Below are positions 17,950-26,522 of a DNA stretch of 64,000 nt, piece by piece. The notes under the pieces were generated by a model that saw only the letters and a list, made by a program, of their open reading frames with translations, ran no database searches and was not told the DNA's origin. Position numbers and translations under genes: made by a program. How positions within the stretch are numbered: the stretch's first letter is position 1; each line of letters starts with the position of its first letter. Source of the DNA: Bacteroidales bacterium (GTDB lineage Bacteria > Bacteroidota > Bacteroidia > Bacteroidales > Bacteroidaceae). The stretch covers positions 62,001 through 126,000 of the forward strand of contig SUXS01000006.1 in the NCBI GenBank assembly GCA_015060865.1. Direction: 5' to 3'.

Positions 17950-19233
17950 ATGGATAATAAGACATTGTACGAAGGATTAATCCTCTCTACTTTCTATCTT
18001 CGTTATAGAGAGAAGAAAGGAATGAATAAAGCCTTTTCTGAGAATTCAAATTTTAACTCTAAAAAGGTTAAGAACATATTTGACAAATCGGTCAAGTCAG
18101 TATTAAAATTAGAAGTAACATTGGGCATTGTAGGAAAAGAACAATCCAATGAGAAGGTTTACAATTGCATACTTTCTGCATTGCAGTCATGTGGAAGGAT
18201 GTCAGATGAAGACTTCTTGAATTTATTGAAGAATGAAATAGGAGTAATCATCGATGATAGATTGATAGACAATCTCATCGAAATCGTTAAGGCCGACGGG
18301 GTCGTTTCTCGTGAAGAAAAGGAATTATTGCTTAAACTATATGAAGAGCAATTGGCTAGTCTGCCTTCGTCAGAAAAGGAAAAGTTGAAAAAAGAATTTA
18401 AGGAAAAATTAAAAATAAAGAAAACCAAAGGTCAACGTATTTCCCTATATACAGTATGCGCTTTGACTATGTTAGTACTGATGTTTCTCGGAGCGGGGTT
18501 AATAATTAATCACGTTGAGAAAAAGAAAATGGAGAAGTTTAGCATAGAAAAGTATGTTGTAGATAATCCTCGATTAGTATTTAAGACAATTTCATTTAGT
18601 AAATATATTGTTCGTGGAACTCCCAACGGAACAAATAGTCATTTAGACAAACTGAACATCTTTCATTTGAAGGGTGATGCAGATTTATATATTGAAATGA
18701 ATCATTTAGATTTAATAGAAGAAGAAACTGATTACATACAAAAGAGATTAGTTTTGGTATATAATTGCCCCACCAAATATCCTGTTTCAGTAGATATAAA
18801 TATTCCAAGTGGAGAATACAATCCGATAGAGGAGATTGCCCCAGAACCAGTGACCGAAAAGGAAGCAAACAAGTTTGCAGGGAAGACGGCTATTGCTGGT
18901 GGAGTCTTCGGGACTCTCATTGGAGGTAAGGTTGCTGGCTGGAAAGGTGGTTTGGTTACTGGAGCAGCATCTGCTGTTGCGACCTATATTACAACCAAAA
19001 ATTTTGTAATGAATCTATCACTCCCAACAAATTCGATATCTGCACAAGAAGAATTACTGATGAAAGCTCAAGAACTGGTTGCGCTTGAAGTTATGGGTGG
19101 AAACTTGTTGTACGAACCTGATTCAGAATCAAAACTGATGAAGTATTATGAGAATGAGTGTAAAAAACAACTTCGTAGTGTGATGCAGCAATTTGGCTGG
19201 AAAGAAGTTGAAGTTAAATTTGCGTACAAATAA
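17950..19233 (+). CDS. TerB-like N-terminal domain protein with membrane anchor and glycine zipper
   Basis: 427 residues. The N-terminal 150 residues are helical and contain IVKADGVVSREEKELLLKLYEE (about 113-134), the acidic signature of TerB/DUF533-type domains. After a lysine-rich linker comes a membrane helix (about 165-187). A beta-rich outer part is followed by the glycine zipper GKTAIAGGVFGTLIGG (about 309-324) and a C-terminal alpha/beta tail that may be a divergent DUF4230-like module. Membrane-bound, with the TerB-like part probably cytoplasmic. The function is unknown. TerB domains recur in stress- and phage-defence-associated clusters, which makes the context of interest. Confidence 0.6.
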   Translation: MDNKTLYEGLILSTFYLRYREKKGMNKAFSENSNFNSKKVKNIFDKSVKSVLKLEVTLGIVGKEQSNEKVYNCILSALQSCGRMSDEDFLNLLKNEIGVIIDDRLIDNLIEIVKADGVVSREEKELLLKLYEEQLASLPSSEKEKLKKEFKEKLKIKKTKGQRISLYTVCALTMLVLMFLGAGLIINHVEKKKMEKFSIEKYVVDNPRLVFKTISFSKYIVRGTPNGTNSHLDKLNIFHLKGDADLYIEMNHLDLIEEETDYIQKRLVLVYNCPTKYPVSVDINIPSGEYNPIEEIAPEPVTEKEANKFAGKTAIAGGVFGTLIGGKVAGWKGGLVTGAASAVATYITTKNFVMNLSLPTNSISAQEELLMKAQELVALEVMGGNLLYEPDSESKLMKYYENECKKQLRSVMQQFGWKEVEVKFAYK

Positions 19234-19251
19234 TTAAAACATACAGCTATT

Positions 19252-21333
19252 ATGAAAATCATAAAATTCTTTACTATACTTCTAACCCCACTTGTGCTTT
19301 CAGTGTTTTTGTGCATGGGTGTGTTTAAGATTTGCAATATCAACACTTCTGCGGTATGGGATATAGTCTTGTCGAAGATTCCCATTGTTAAATCTTTTCA
19401 CGAAACAACCACCAGTACTGGATTATATGGTATATCCCAGCAAGATAAACAAGAACTAAGAACCGCATCATATAATGTTGATTTTATCGCATCGTTTACT
19501 GGTGAGGGAACGAAATATATTGCAATATATCCTTACCTAATAGAGGCTGGAGTTGATTTAGGCAAGGCAACGCAGGAGGTTGTTAATGGTCAAACTGTAG
19601 TTACACTTCCAAATGCTCAAATTAGTGTCGCAAGGATAAACGAAAAGAACCAAGTACAAGTTATACGCGAAACAGGCAATAAGTTAGATTATAACACCCA
19701 CATTAAACCGTTGAAAATGGCCTTTGAAAAGAGTGCTAAAGATTTGGCGTTGAATGCAGGGATTTTGGAAGAAGCAAATAAGAAAGCGGAGAAGTATCTG
19801 CAGGATTTGTTCAAAGGGCAGAGTTATGTCTTTCAAAAGGAAGCAGCCGAGTATGAAACCTTACGGAATGTGTCCACTGAATATATTCCTCTGACATTCA
19901 ATTATTCTCCAAACAATTTTGAGAATGGGAATCTATATGGAACACCCTTATGGGGAAGAGATTGTTTAGAACTAACCTCTCCTAATTATAACTTGGGGTA
20001 TTCGGGGCCAATTGGACGAATGACACAAGCAGAAATAGAAAAGAGTATTAGCGGATGGTTTGAAACATATAATTATTATTGCCAAAAACAATATAAAAGT
20101 TCTCCAATAATACTTAAATTGCTAAATCCATTAGACATGAAATATACTCGTACATATTTCAATGCGACGGATGGATATAATACTGGTCTCGTGAGAAGTA
20201 AAGAGCACTTATATTATATGATTTCCAAAGCAAAGGATGCAGAAACTCAAAGCCAACAAAATGCTCCCGAAATGTTGTATCTGTCAATGATGATGTCTTC
20301 TAATGAATATGAAGGGTATGACGAATATAATGATTGGAGTTGGAACTATACTAAATGTTTACAATCTGTTAGAGATAAAAGATACCATGAGACCTTGAGT
20401 TTGCTCTCTCAAATGGAGAGAACACGTGAGTATTGTGCAAAGCGTGATAGTGTTGATGCCTCGCAAACCTATGGGGAGTTTTGGATGCAGTCTTTGGCTC
20501 AGATTATGACAAATAAGAAGTATACAATTCAGAACGATGATAATTGGGTAAATCAGCGTTTAGACTTACTGTATTATATGAAGAGTGGCCGTTATAAGCA
20601 ATTAGACGATGAAGAACAGAATAGGATATTAGCAGGTGATGTGGGAGATGATGATTTTAAGCTAGGATTAAAGGAACTTTTTTATCTTTTGCCCAAGACT
20701 TCATTGAGCCAAAGAGAACAATATGCCAATGATTTGATAAACGCTGCTCAGTCCTATAATTATATCATAGCCAACACCTTAAAAGGTAAAGATTTTTCAA
20801 AATATATGGCAACAGTAATGTGCAGATATGATGATGAATATAAATACACTGGACAAATTGCAGGACTTATAGTATTGGGACATGAAGAGAATCTTAACGA
20901 TAAGATGTTTGGCGATTATTATGGTGTCAAAGAGATATTGAAACAATACAAACTATTAGATGAGAAAAATGGTCAAATAGCATTATTGTTTAAGACTGAG
21001 AAAGGTTTTTTCAACGTCGATGTTAGAAACATATTGCTGTTAGACAAATCAGGATGTCGCATTTTGGAAAATGTAAAATACTGGAAAGGTGAAGTTTCGG
21101 TGGAGAATATCTATCAAGCCTCATATGAAAATGTAAACTACACATCGTCTTCTGATGGTCGTTATAGTTTTATGGTTGGCGGTTACCAAAATAAGGGTAA
21201 GGCTATAGCTATATTGTTTAAGGATATAAAAACATCAATGGAGAATGATAAAGCACAAAACGCAGATGACTTTGTGTCAGAATTAGAACAAGACCATATT
21301 AGCAATATTCTACATAATTATTGGCGACCTTAA
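19252..21333 (+). CDS. DUF4230 domain membrane-anchored protein
   Basis: 693 residues. An N-terminal membrane segment (about 2-27) acts as anchor or signal. The following region (about 55-210) contains GTKYIAIYPYLIEAGVDLGKA, VVTLPNAQISVARI and AGILEEANKKAEKYLQDLF, matching the DUF4230 pattern. The remaining 480 residues are hydrophilic, rich in Tyr/Asn, and unlike any family I recognise. It probably faces the periplasm. The gene lies 18 nt after the TerB-like gene and is AT-rich compared with the housekeeping blocks. Confidence 0.65.
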   Translation: MKIIKFFTILLTPLVLSVFLCMGVFKICNINTSAVWDIVLSKIPIVKSFHETTTSTGLYGISQQDKQELRTASYNVDFIASFTGEGTKYIAIYPYLIEAGVDLGKATQEVVNGQTVVTLPNAQISVARINEKNQVQVIRETGNKLDYNTHIKPLKMAFEKSAKDLALNAGILEEANKKAEKYLQDLFKGQSYVFQKEAAEYETLRNVSTEYIPLTFNYSPNNFENGNLYGTPLWGRDCLELTSPNYNLGYSGPIGRMTQAEIEKSISGWFETYNYYCQKQYKSSPIILKLLNPLDMKYTRTYFNATDGYNTGLVRSKEHLYYMISKAKDAETQSQQNAPEMLYLSMMMSSNEYEGYDEYNDWSWNYTKCLQSVRDKRYHETLSLLSQMERTREYCAKRDSVDASQTYGEFWMQSLAQIMTNKKYTIQNDDNWVNQRLDLLYYMKSGRYKQLDDEEQNRILAGDVGDDDFKLGLKELFYLLPKTSLSQREQYANDLINAAQSYNYIIANTLKGKDFSKYMATVMCRYDDEYKYTGQIAGLIVLGHEENLNDKMFGDYYGVKEILKQYKLLDEKNGQIALLFKTEKGFFNVDVRNILLLDKSGCRILENVKYWKGEVSVENIYQASYENVNYTSSSDGRYSFMVGGYQNKGKAIAILFKDIKTSMENDKAQNADDFVSELEQDHISNILHNYWRP

Positions 21334-21344
21334 AAAGTATACGT

Positions 21345-21836
21345 ATGAATGAAAATATAGAAAAAGAATTGGCCTGCAATAACATTTGTCCAGGTGATGA
21401 CTCGGCAAGCAATGTGGCAAACTTTGCGAAGGCGGTATTGAACAATCGCTTGTCGGCTAGCGCTATAGAGGCCTTTGTGTCTGCATCAGAAGGAAGCCTT
21501 GACATGGTGAGTCATGCGGTGGAGACCAATGTTGCTACAAATACGAGTATCAATCGTGAGAGTGCAGCACAGATACAGCAGATAGTGGATGCAACTAAAG
21601 ATGGAACACTTGATGCCAATACGCTCACTTTGCAACTGACGCAAATAAGTGCCATAGTGCAGACTCAGCGTGAAACGCAACTGCATAACACCCTATCGCT
21701 TGGACTAAAGGTAGTGTTAGTAGCCTTTGGTCTTGTGCTTCTCTATCATCTCATTCGCTGGGCATTGGGCTGGATTGGTTGTTTGTTGCTAATAGGACTC
21801 ATTGGGTATTTTGCAGTTAAGTTCTTAAAGAGGTAA
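21345..21836 (+). CDS. Hypothetical membrane protein with two C-terminal helices
   Basis: 163 residues from the ATG at 21345 (an in-frame ATG at 21321 would overlap the previous gene). The first 110 residues are soluble and helical, with no cysteines beyond two near the N-terminus. Two hydrophobic segments follow (about 113-132 and 138-158), ending in KFLKR. It may be a tail-anchored hairpin protein. No family is recognised. It is 11 nt after the DUF4230 gene and 4 nt before the last gene of the cluster. Confidence 0.6.
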   Translation: MNENIEKELACNNICPGDDSASNVANFAKAVLNNRLSASAIEAFVSASEGSLDMVSHAVETNVATNTSINRESAAQIQQIVDATKDGTLDANTLTLQLTQISAIVQTQRETQLHNTLSLGLKVVLVAFGLVLLYHLIRWALGWIGCLLLIGLIGYFAVKFLKR

Positions 21837-21840
21837 GGTT

Positions 21841-22083
21841 ATGAGCAAAGAAATGTACAAACAGCGCTTAGTGACACTGCGCACCCAGATAGAGTTGGAG
21901 AGATCGCTGAAGAAAGCAGACAATGAGCGTTTTGCAAAGCAAATAAAAGCGACTACACTACAGGCAGCTAAGGATAGCTATAGAAAGATGAAAATTGCAC
22001 GAGCTGCCGCACATGACCGTCGTATAGAGTCGCTGAAGAAGGAAATGGAGCGCACTCGGGAGATGATGAAGAGGGCGAAGTGA
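21841..22083 (+). CDS. Small charged coiled-coil protein
   Basis: 80 residues, almost entirely charged and helical (RSLKKADNERFAKQIK, KKEMERTREMMKRAK), so a continuous coiled coil is likely. It is the last gene of the cluster, 4 nt after the preceding stop with a GGTAAGG sequence just before its ATG. No family is recognised. It may be an assembly or adaptor subunit for the upstream membrane proteins; this is inferred from position only. Confidence 0.6.
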   Translation: MSKEMYKQRLVTLRTQIELERSLKKADNERFAKQIKATTLQAAKDSYRKMKIARAAAHDRRIESLKKEMERTREMMKRAK

Positions 22084-22176
22084 TAAGGTTGAAGATGGTA
22101 CCCGTCACGGTGGATATACTCTATCCGCCGTATTTGAGTATCAGGGTCTTTAACCCGAGAGAATAGCCCAAAAAAC

Positions 22177-22385
22177 ACCGAAGGTTTCCGAAGAATAGGC
22201 CAGGCGTACATCGAAGGTCTTCTTTGGATTTATAGCCTTAACAGCCCTTATTTTTTTCCTTTCCCTTCGGCTTTTTCGTCAAGGCTGCCGCCTTCGGACT
22301 TTTAGCCAAGGCTGCCGCCTTCGGCCGGCGACCTAAAGGTTCATTGGTTAATCAAGTTCACCACCACCTTACGAAAATCTTCAGC
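22177..22385. repeat. Spacer repeat remnant: short element plus RhuM 3' end
   Basis: 22177-22225 is an AAGGTTT(T)CGAAGAATAGG...GAAGGTCTTC element also found at 23710, 26774 and, inverted, 41945. 22280-22324 contains CAAGGCTGCCGCCTTCGG twice with a 27-bp period. 22341-22385 (-) encodes only RKVVVNLINQ and a stop, the tail of a RhuM/Fic-like gene. Confidence 0.6.
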
Positions 22386-22427
22386 AAGAAGAAGCATGTG
22401 GAATTCTGCACATGTATGTGTGTGGTA

Positions 22428-22646
22428 CTATTCTTTCTTGTTGACACCCAACTCTATTATCAGCTCATCCACCAAATACTCATCGCTCATGCAGTGCATA
22501 TCGGCAATGCCTTCGCTAATGAGCTCGAAGGTTTTGGAATCATAGAACATACCCAAAGCCTCCTCGTAAGAGTATCCAGCTTTTTCGGCAAACATCTGCA
22601 CTATGCGGGCATATTTACGTTGTAGAATAATCTTATTGGCTACCAT
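22428..22646 (-). CDS. DUF3791 domain protein
   Basis: 72 residues. Sequence pattern KYARIVQMFAEKAGYSYEEALGMFYDSKTFELI...DEYLVDELIIELG matches DUF3791, short helical proteins found next to DUF3990 genes in gut anaerobes. It is probably an antitoxin or accessory partner of the DUF3990 protein; this is inferred from constant adjacency. It lies 3 nt after the DUF3990 stop, third gene of the operon, and only weakly resembles the first DUF3791 gene. Confidence 0.75.
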   Translation of the reverse strand: MVANKIILQRKYARIVQMFAEKAGYSYEEALGMFYDSKTFELISEGIADMHCMSDEYLVDELIIELGVNKKE

Positions 22647-22649
22647 TGG

Positions 22650-23123
22650 TCAGAGTTTGATGGATTCAATAAAATGAAGATGCTTATCAAGTACCAATTG
22701 ACTGGTGATGCATACCTGATGGTTGGGATGCTTGAAACGTAATTGGTCGAGGGCTTGCTCGTAGGAGTATACTCCAGAGAAGTAGAGATCGATAGTGTCG
22801 AACACCTGGTCATCGGCAATACCACCTTCAATAATATCATATATCGTGTGGTCTTGTCCTTTACGGCATGCCGTGACATAATCGAGCCATTTACTATCGT
22901 AAGCATTGAAGATGATGCGGGAGAACTCTTGCAACTCTTCGTCCAATTCATAGATGTTCATTACGGCAGTTTCGCCTTTGCGCAAAAAACGTTGCCCATA
23001 TTTTTCTGCTTGTTCGCGCAATGAAGTCAGGTAGAAACCTCGGCCAAAGTCAAGATGTTCGCGCGAATGACATATGTCAGGAGTGCGAACCTCTACGCTT
23101 GAAGTATGATATAGGCGTATCAT
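22650..23123 (-). CDS. DUF3990 protein, probable ADP-ribosyltransferase-fold toxin
   Basis: 157 residues. YHTSS with H6 near the start and LDFGRGFYLTS with Y31 are the first two positions of an H-Y-E ADP-ribosyltransferase site; the third would be one of the later glutamates. DUF3990 is grouped with ART-like folds. Function as a toxin that modifies a cellular target is plausible but unproven. It is flanked on both sides by DUF3791 genes, overlapping the upstream one by 4 nt (ATGA), so the set is translationally coupled. Confidence 0.72.
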   Translation of the reverse strand: MIRLYHTSSVEVRTPDICHSREHLDFGRGFYLTSLREQAEKYGQRFLRKGETAVMNIYELDEELQEFSRIIFNAYDSKWLDYVTACRKGQDHTIYDIIEGGIADDQVFDTIDLYFSGVYSYEQALDQLRFKHPNHQVCITSQLVLDKHLHFIESIKL

Positions 23124-23335
23124 GCCAGTGCTCCTTTCTTCTTCATATATGCAATTAAATCCTCCACAATGTATTCCTTGGAAAACGAATGCAACACATC
23201 ATAGCAGGGGACGATGTAGTCTGATATGATACCTGTGCTCTGCAACTTGTGGTACACGTCGCGAGCATTCATCTTTAAGTGGTCGGCTACGCTGCCAACG
23301 CAGAAGATGGTAAAGTTTAGAGTCTGCGAGTTCAT
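23120..23335 (-). CDS. DUF3791 domain protein (second copy)
   Basis: 71 residues with FCVGSVADHLKMNARDVYHKLQSTGIISDYIVPCYDVLHSFSKEYIVEDLIAYMKKKG, the canonical DUF3791 layout. It is the first gene of the DUF3791-DUF3990-DUF3791 operon, with a well-formed promoter upstream. The antitoxin role is inferred. Having two different DUF3791 genes around one DUF3990 gene may mean a heteromeric neutraliser or a duplicated partner. Confidence 0.78.
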   Translation of the reverse strand: MNSQTLNFTIFCVGSVADHLKMNARDVYHKLQSTGIISDYIVPCYDVLHSFSKEYIVEDLIAYMKKKGALA

Positions 23336-23363
23336 ATCAAGTGCGGATAGTTGTTTGCCATTG

Positions 23364-23393
23364 CAAATATAGGCTTTTTATTTGTTATAACAA
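23364..23393 (-). promoter_or_regulatory. Promoter of the DUF3791/DUF3990 operon
   Basis: Minus-strand TTG (23393-23391), 19 nt, then TATATTTG (23371-23364). Confidence 0.65.
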
Positions 23394-23451
23394 TTGTTTG
23401 GGCCGTTTTATTGTGGGATAAACTATTTTCTATCGCAACGGTGCCCTCAAT

Positions 23452-23658
23452 CCGCCCAATCCCCAAGCCAATCGAAAAGAACGCAACCACGAGGCATTAG
23501 GAAAATGCAAAGCGTTAGTAAGAAATAGAGAAACGATGACAATCTGCCACGGGAACGAAGAAGTATATGCTTCTGATTTCGATACTGCGTAAGCAAACCG
23601 CAGGGTTTTCCTATCAATATGCTACGAATTTTTTGTACAGGATTTCCGAGCGTTTCGC
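23452..23658 (-). repeat. Dispersed repeat, copy 1
   Basis: About 205 bp running from CGAAACGCTCGGAAATCC to GGCTTGGGGATTGGGCGG on the minus strand. Copies: 26523-26727 (-), 40611-40815 (+), 41718-41906 (+). Copy 1 is the most diverged. Similarity to copy 2 continues to about 23830. Confidence 0.85.
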
Positions 23659-23779
23659 AGAGACTTAGCGCATAGCACATCAGGGCATCTCCATACCCAC
23701 AAAATCCCTAGAAGGTTTTCGAAGAATAGGCGTAGGCGTACTTAGAAGGCCTTCTGTGGATTTATGACTTCCCCCCCCC

Positions 23780-23971
23780 TTATTCGTTCCTTTGATTAAT
23801 CAAGTTCACCACCACCTTAACCATCACATCTTTTTCTTCGGTCTTGCTCTCGGCAATCATAAGAGTGAGAGCCACGAGGGTATTATCGGCAAGGCGCTTG
23901 GTGCCGTCAGGGCGGTAGAGGATGCGGTTGCCATTGAGGAACCAGAGGAAAAGAGTTGCAGCGATGCGTTG
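23780..23971 (-). pseudogene. RhuM/Fic-like gene, 3' fragment
   Basis: Encodes 63 residues, QRIAATLFLWFLNGNRILY...ALTLMIAESKTEEKDVMVKVVVNLINQRN and a stop, matching the C-terminus of RhuM/Fic-type virulence proteins just after the GNKR motif. Everything upstream is missing, and no start is possible. Shorter copies of the same 3' end occur at 22341 and 26938. Confidence 0.75.
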
Positions 23972-24031
23972 GGAGACGTAGCCACGGGCTACTTAAACTC
24001 CTTGGTGCCGATAAACCGGCAGTCGTCGCAA

Positions 24032-24054
24032 CCGACGCTTTCATGCCGCGTCGG
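24032..24054. repeat. Small hairpin CCGACGC/GCGTCGG
   Basis: A 7-bp perfect stem with a 9-nt loop (24032-24038, 24048-24054). Related hairpins lie at 28456-28480 and, imperfectly, at 40551-40576, always near spacer repeats. Confidence 0.6.
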
Positions 24055-24240
24055 CACTAAAAGAATGGTTCTTAGTAACAGGCAGTGTCCAAAATATTGT
24101 GTAAATAGAGATTACAGGGTTCACTTCAAAAATGCGGACTCTGTAATTTTTTATACTTTTGTTCTATTGTCGATTATTTTAGGTAGGCTACACCTCCTTC
24201 GTCATTTCTATAGTATCAAACATTACAATAATTCTTGCTC

Positions 24241-24294
24241 AACATATCATATAATAAATAAAAAGTGTTATATTTGCATATTATATGATATGTT
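24241..24294 (+). promoter_or_regulatory. hipBA operator and promoter
   Basis: Perfect 16-bp inverted repeat (24241-24256 and 24279-24294, arm AACATATCATATAATA) with a 22-bp spacer. The -7 box TATATTTG (24269-24276) lies between the arms, 25 nt before the hipB ATG. This is the expected layout for autorepression by HipB. Confidence 0.8.
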
Positions 24295-24300
24295 ACGCTT

Positions 24301-24621
24301 ATGACAAAGGGTACGATGGGGACTAAATTACCCCGAAAGTTGGAGCAGAAGATGCAGGTTGTTGGTGAGCAGATAAGGCTTGCCCGATTGCGTCGTAATT
24401 TGAGTGTTGCACAGGTTGCGGAACGTGCTACTTGTTCGCCGCTTACGGTTTCACGCATAGAGAAAGGCGCGCCAACGGTTGCGATTGGCATCTATCTGCG
24501 TGTGTTGTATGCCCTGCAACTTGATGATGATATTCTCTCATTAGCAAAGGATGATGAACTCGGCAGAGCATTGCAGGACATGAACTTACCACAGCGTGAA
24601 AGGGCATCTAAAAAGGGATAA
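24301..24621 (+). CDS. hipB: HipB-like antitoxin, XRE-type repressor
   Basis: 106 residues with an XRE helix-turn-helix: IRLARLRRNLSVAQVAERATCSPLTVSRIEKG (about 25-56). It should bind the palindromic operator directly upstream and neutralise HipA. The C-terminal LPQRERASKKG is flexible. The first ATG (24301) was chosen; M6 is an alternative. It is 6 nt from hipA. The module sits between spacer-repeat copies 1 and 2. Confidence 0.85.
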   Translation: MTKGTMGTKLPRKLEQKMQVVGEQIRLARLRRNLSVAQVAERATCSPLTVSRIEKGAPTVAIGIYLRVLYALQLDDDILSLAKDDELGRALQDMNLPQRERASKKG

Positions 24622-24627
24622 TGTGCT

Positions 24628-25896
24628 ATGAAGAAGTTGTATGTATATGCCGATTTTGATTGGCTCAAGGAAACTGAGTTGGTGGGAGAACTTGGCTACG
24701 AATCACTTCGTGGCTCGGATAGTTATAGTTTTAAGTTTGCAGATAGTTGGATAAAGAAATACAATGCCATTACCCTTAGCGAAGACCTTAACAACTATCC
24801 TGGAATACAATACACTCAGCCGAATAAAGATATTTTCGGTTGCTTTGCCGATGCACTGCCTGATAGATGGGGACGCACTCTCCTTCTCCGTCGTGAACAA
24901 ATTTTGGCACAAGAGGATAACAGACCTATACACCGTCTATCATCGTTTGACTTTTTGACGGGTATTGATGACTTTTCCCGTATGGGAGGATTCCGATTCA
25001 AAGAAACACTTGATGGCGAGTTCATAAACGCGGACAACTCATTGCGTATTCCTCCATTGACCGACTTGCGCGAACTCATTGCAGCAAGCAAGGAAATTGA
25101 GAAAAGCGAGGATGCTAATACCCTCCCCGAGAAACGATGGATTGCTCAACTTGTGCAACCGGGCTCTTCGCTCGGCGGTGCTCGCCCCAAAGCAAATGTT
25201 GTAGATACGGACCGCAGAATTTATGTCGCAAAGTTCCCATCATTGAAGGATGATTATGATGCAGGACTATGGGAGCATTTCTGCCATCTATTAGCCAAAA
25301 ATGCGGGCATAAACGTTGCCGAAACAAAGGTGCTTGAAATAAACGATAAGCATCACACGCTTCTTTCTCGTCGTTTTGATAGAACGGATGATGGCAAGAG
25401 AATACATTTTGCATCGGCAATGACACTGCTCGGGTTAAATGATGGCGACAACGCTACAACAGGACACGGATATATTGACATTGTTGATTTTATCATTAGC
25501 GGCTGTACCGATGTTGATGCAAACTTGCGAGAACTATTCCGCCGAGTTGCATTCAACATATGCGTAGGCAACAGCGACGACCATTTCCGTAACCACGGTT
25601 TTCTGCTCACTGCAAAAGGCTGGACACTATCGCCTGCATATGATATGAACCCAACGCTAAACGACCATCAAAGTTTGCTAATTAACAGCAAGACCAACGA
25701 ATCTGATTTATCGATTTTGCTCAACTCTTGCGAGGAGTATATGCTCACACCAGAGGTTGCAACGGGTATCATCAACGAAGTTGTGGAGGCTGTTAAAGAC
25801 TGGCGCGTATTGGCAAATAGATTAGGCATTGCAAAACGAGAAATGAGTTTGTTTGAAGATGTATTTGACAGTAGATGCACAAATAATGAAAACTAA
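24628..25896 (+). CDS. hipA: HipA family serine/threonine kinase toxin
   Basis: 422 residues, close to full-length HipA (about 440). The N-terminal HipA_N region ends near 110. The kinase core carries SLGGARPK (181-188, P-loop-like), the catalytic stretch GNSDDHFRNHG (314-324) and the metal-binding YDMNP (338-342), so it looks active. E. coli HipA phosphorylates glutamyl-tRNA synthetase and causes persistence; the target here is not known. No frame defects were seen. It is followed by decayed DNA rather than another gene. Confidence 0.88.
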   Translation: MKKLYVYADFDWLKETELVGELGYESLRGSDSYSFKFADSWIKKYNAITLSEDLNNYPGIQYTQPNKDIFGCFADALPDRWGRTLLLRREQILAQEDNRPIHRLSSFDFLTGIDDFSRMGGFRFKETLDGEFINADNSLRIPPLTDLRELIAASKEIEKSEDANTLPEKRWIAQLVQPGSSLGGARPKANVVDTDRRIYVAKFPSLKDDYDAGLWEHFCHLLAKNAGINVAETKVLEINDKHHTLLSRRFDRTDDGKRIHFASAMTLLGLNDGDNATTGHGYIDIVDFIISGCTDVDANLRELFRRVAFNICVGNSDDHFRNHGFLLTAKGWTLSPAYDMNPTLNDHQSLLINSKTNESDLSILLNSCEEYMLTPEVATGIINEVVEAVKDWRVLANRLGIAKREMSLFEDVFDSRCTNNEN

Positions 25897-25962
25897 AAGC
25901 GAGTTGGTATAATGAAACATTTAGTGGATATTGTTTCAAAAAGTGTGTCTCAATTAAATAGT

Positions 25963-25992
25963 AAAAAAGGACCGGCCATGTTTGGCCAGTCC
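25963..25992 (-). terminator. Minus-strand terminator next to a gene remnant
   Basis: GGACcGGCCA/TGGCCaGTCC stem (25969-25978, 25983-25992) with a six-T tail on the minus strand. It would have served the remnant at 26165-26442. Confidence 0.7.
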
Positions 25993-26164
25993 TGTCAAGT
26001 TTGTAATTTTGGGTGTCCAAATCTAAAACTACAACTTATGTTACTTACAAAGGAACAAATTTCTGGGTGAATTATGGAACGATGTCAATCTTTATTTTAA
26101 CCACATTGCCAGGAACTCCTTCAAAGGTAGTAGAGTAGCGACATTCAGGTCTCAATAGCACTCT

Positions 26165-26442
26165 TTATTGCTTCAAACATCCTATTGGAACAATATAAAT
26201 ACCATCTTCAGGACGGCGATAGGCATGTTCGCCTGTTGCCGTTAATATCATCTTGAAAGCAGGTGCTTTCATACGTGCGGTATCAATTTGGTTGGCAGAA
26301 CCTAAACCTAATGCTGTTCTGCTGCCGCAATGGATAGACCATCAAAATAGCGCGTAGTTTTTTCTTGTTTTCGGTAATTTGGCATCATATTTTTCGGTAA
26401 TTTGGCATTATTCTCTTCGGCAAAATGGAACCAATCTGCAAT
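26165..26442 (-). pseudogene. Frameshifted remnant of an unidentified gene
   Basis: Two minus-strand frames join with a shift near 26308: IADWFHFAEENNAKLPKN...RYFDGLSIAAAEQ, then LGSANQIDTARMKAPAFKMI...YRRPEDGIYIVPIGCLKQ and a stop at 26165. The protein-like composition and a downstream terminator support a former gene's 3' part. I do not recognise the family with confidence. Confidence 0.5.
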
Positions 26443-26522
26443 ATATTCCCTTTATAATCCATTGGCGGAAGCGAACGTGTTGTTCGTAAAAGAAAAGGAA
26501 TAGGTGAATCCTTACAATCTTT

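Noticed and set aside
22344-23024. Plus-strand frames opposite the DUF3791/DUF3990 genes
   Set aside because: The minus-strand genes have recognisable families, a promoter and coupled starts; the opposite frames do not.
23792-24304. 170-codon plus-strand frame upstream of hipB
   Set aside because: It lies antisense to the RhuM remnant and crosses the hipBA operator; composition becomes AT-rich nonsense.
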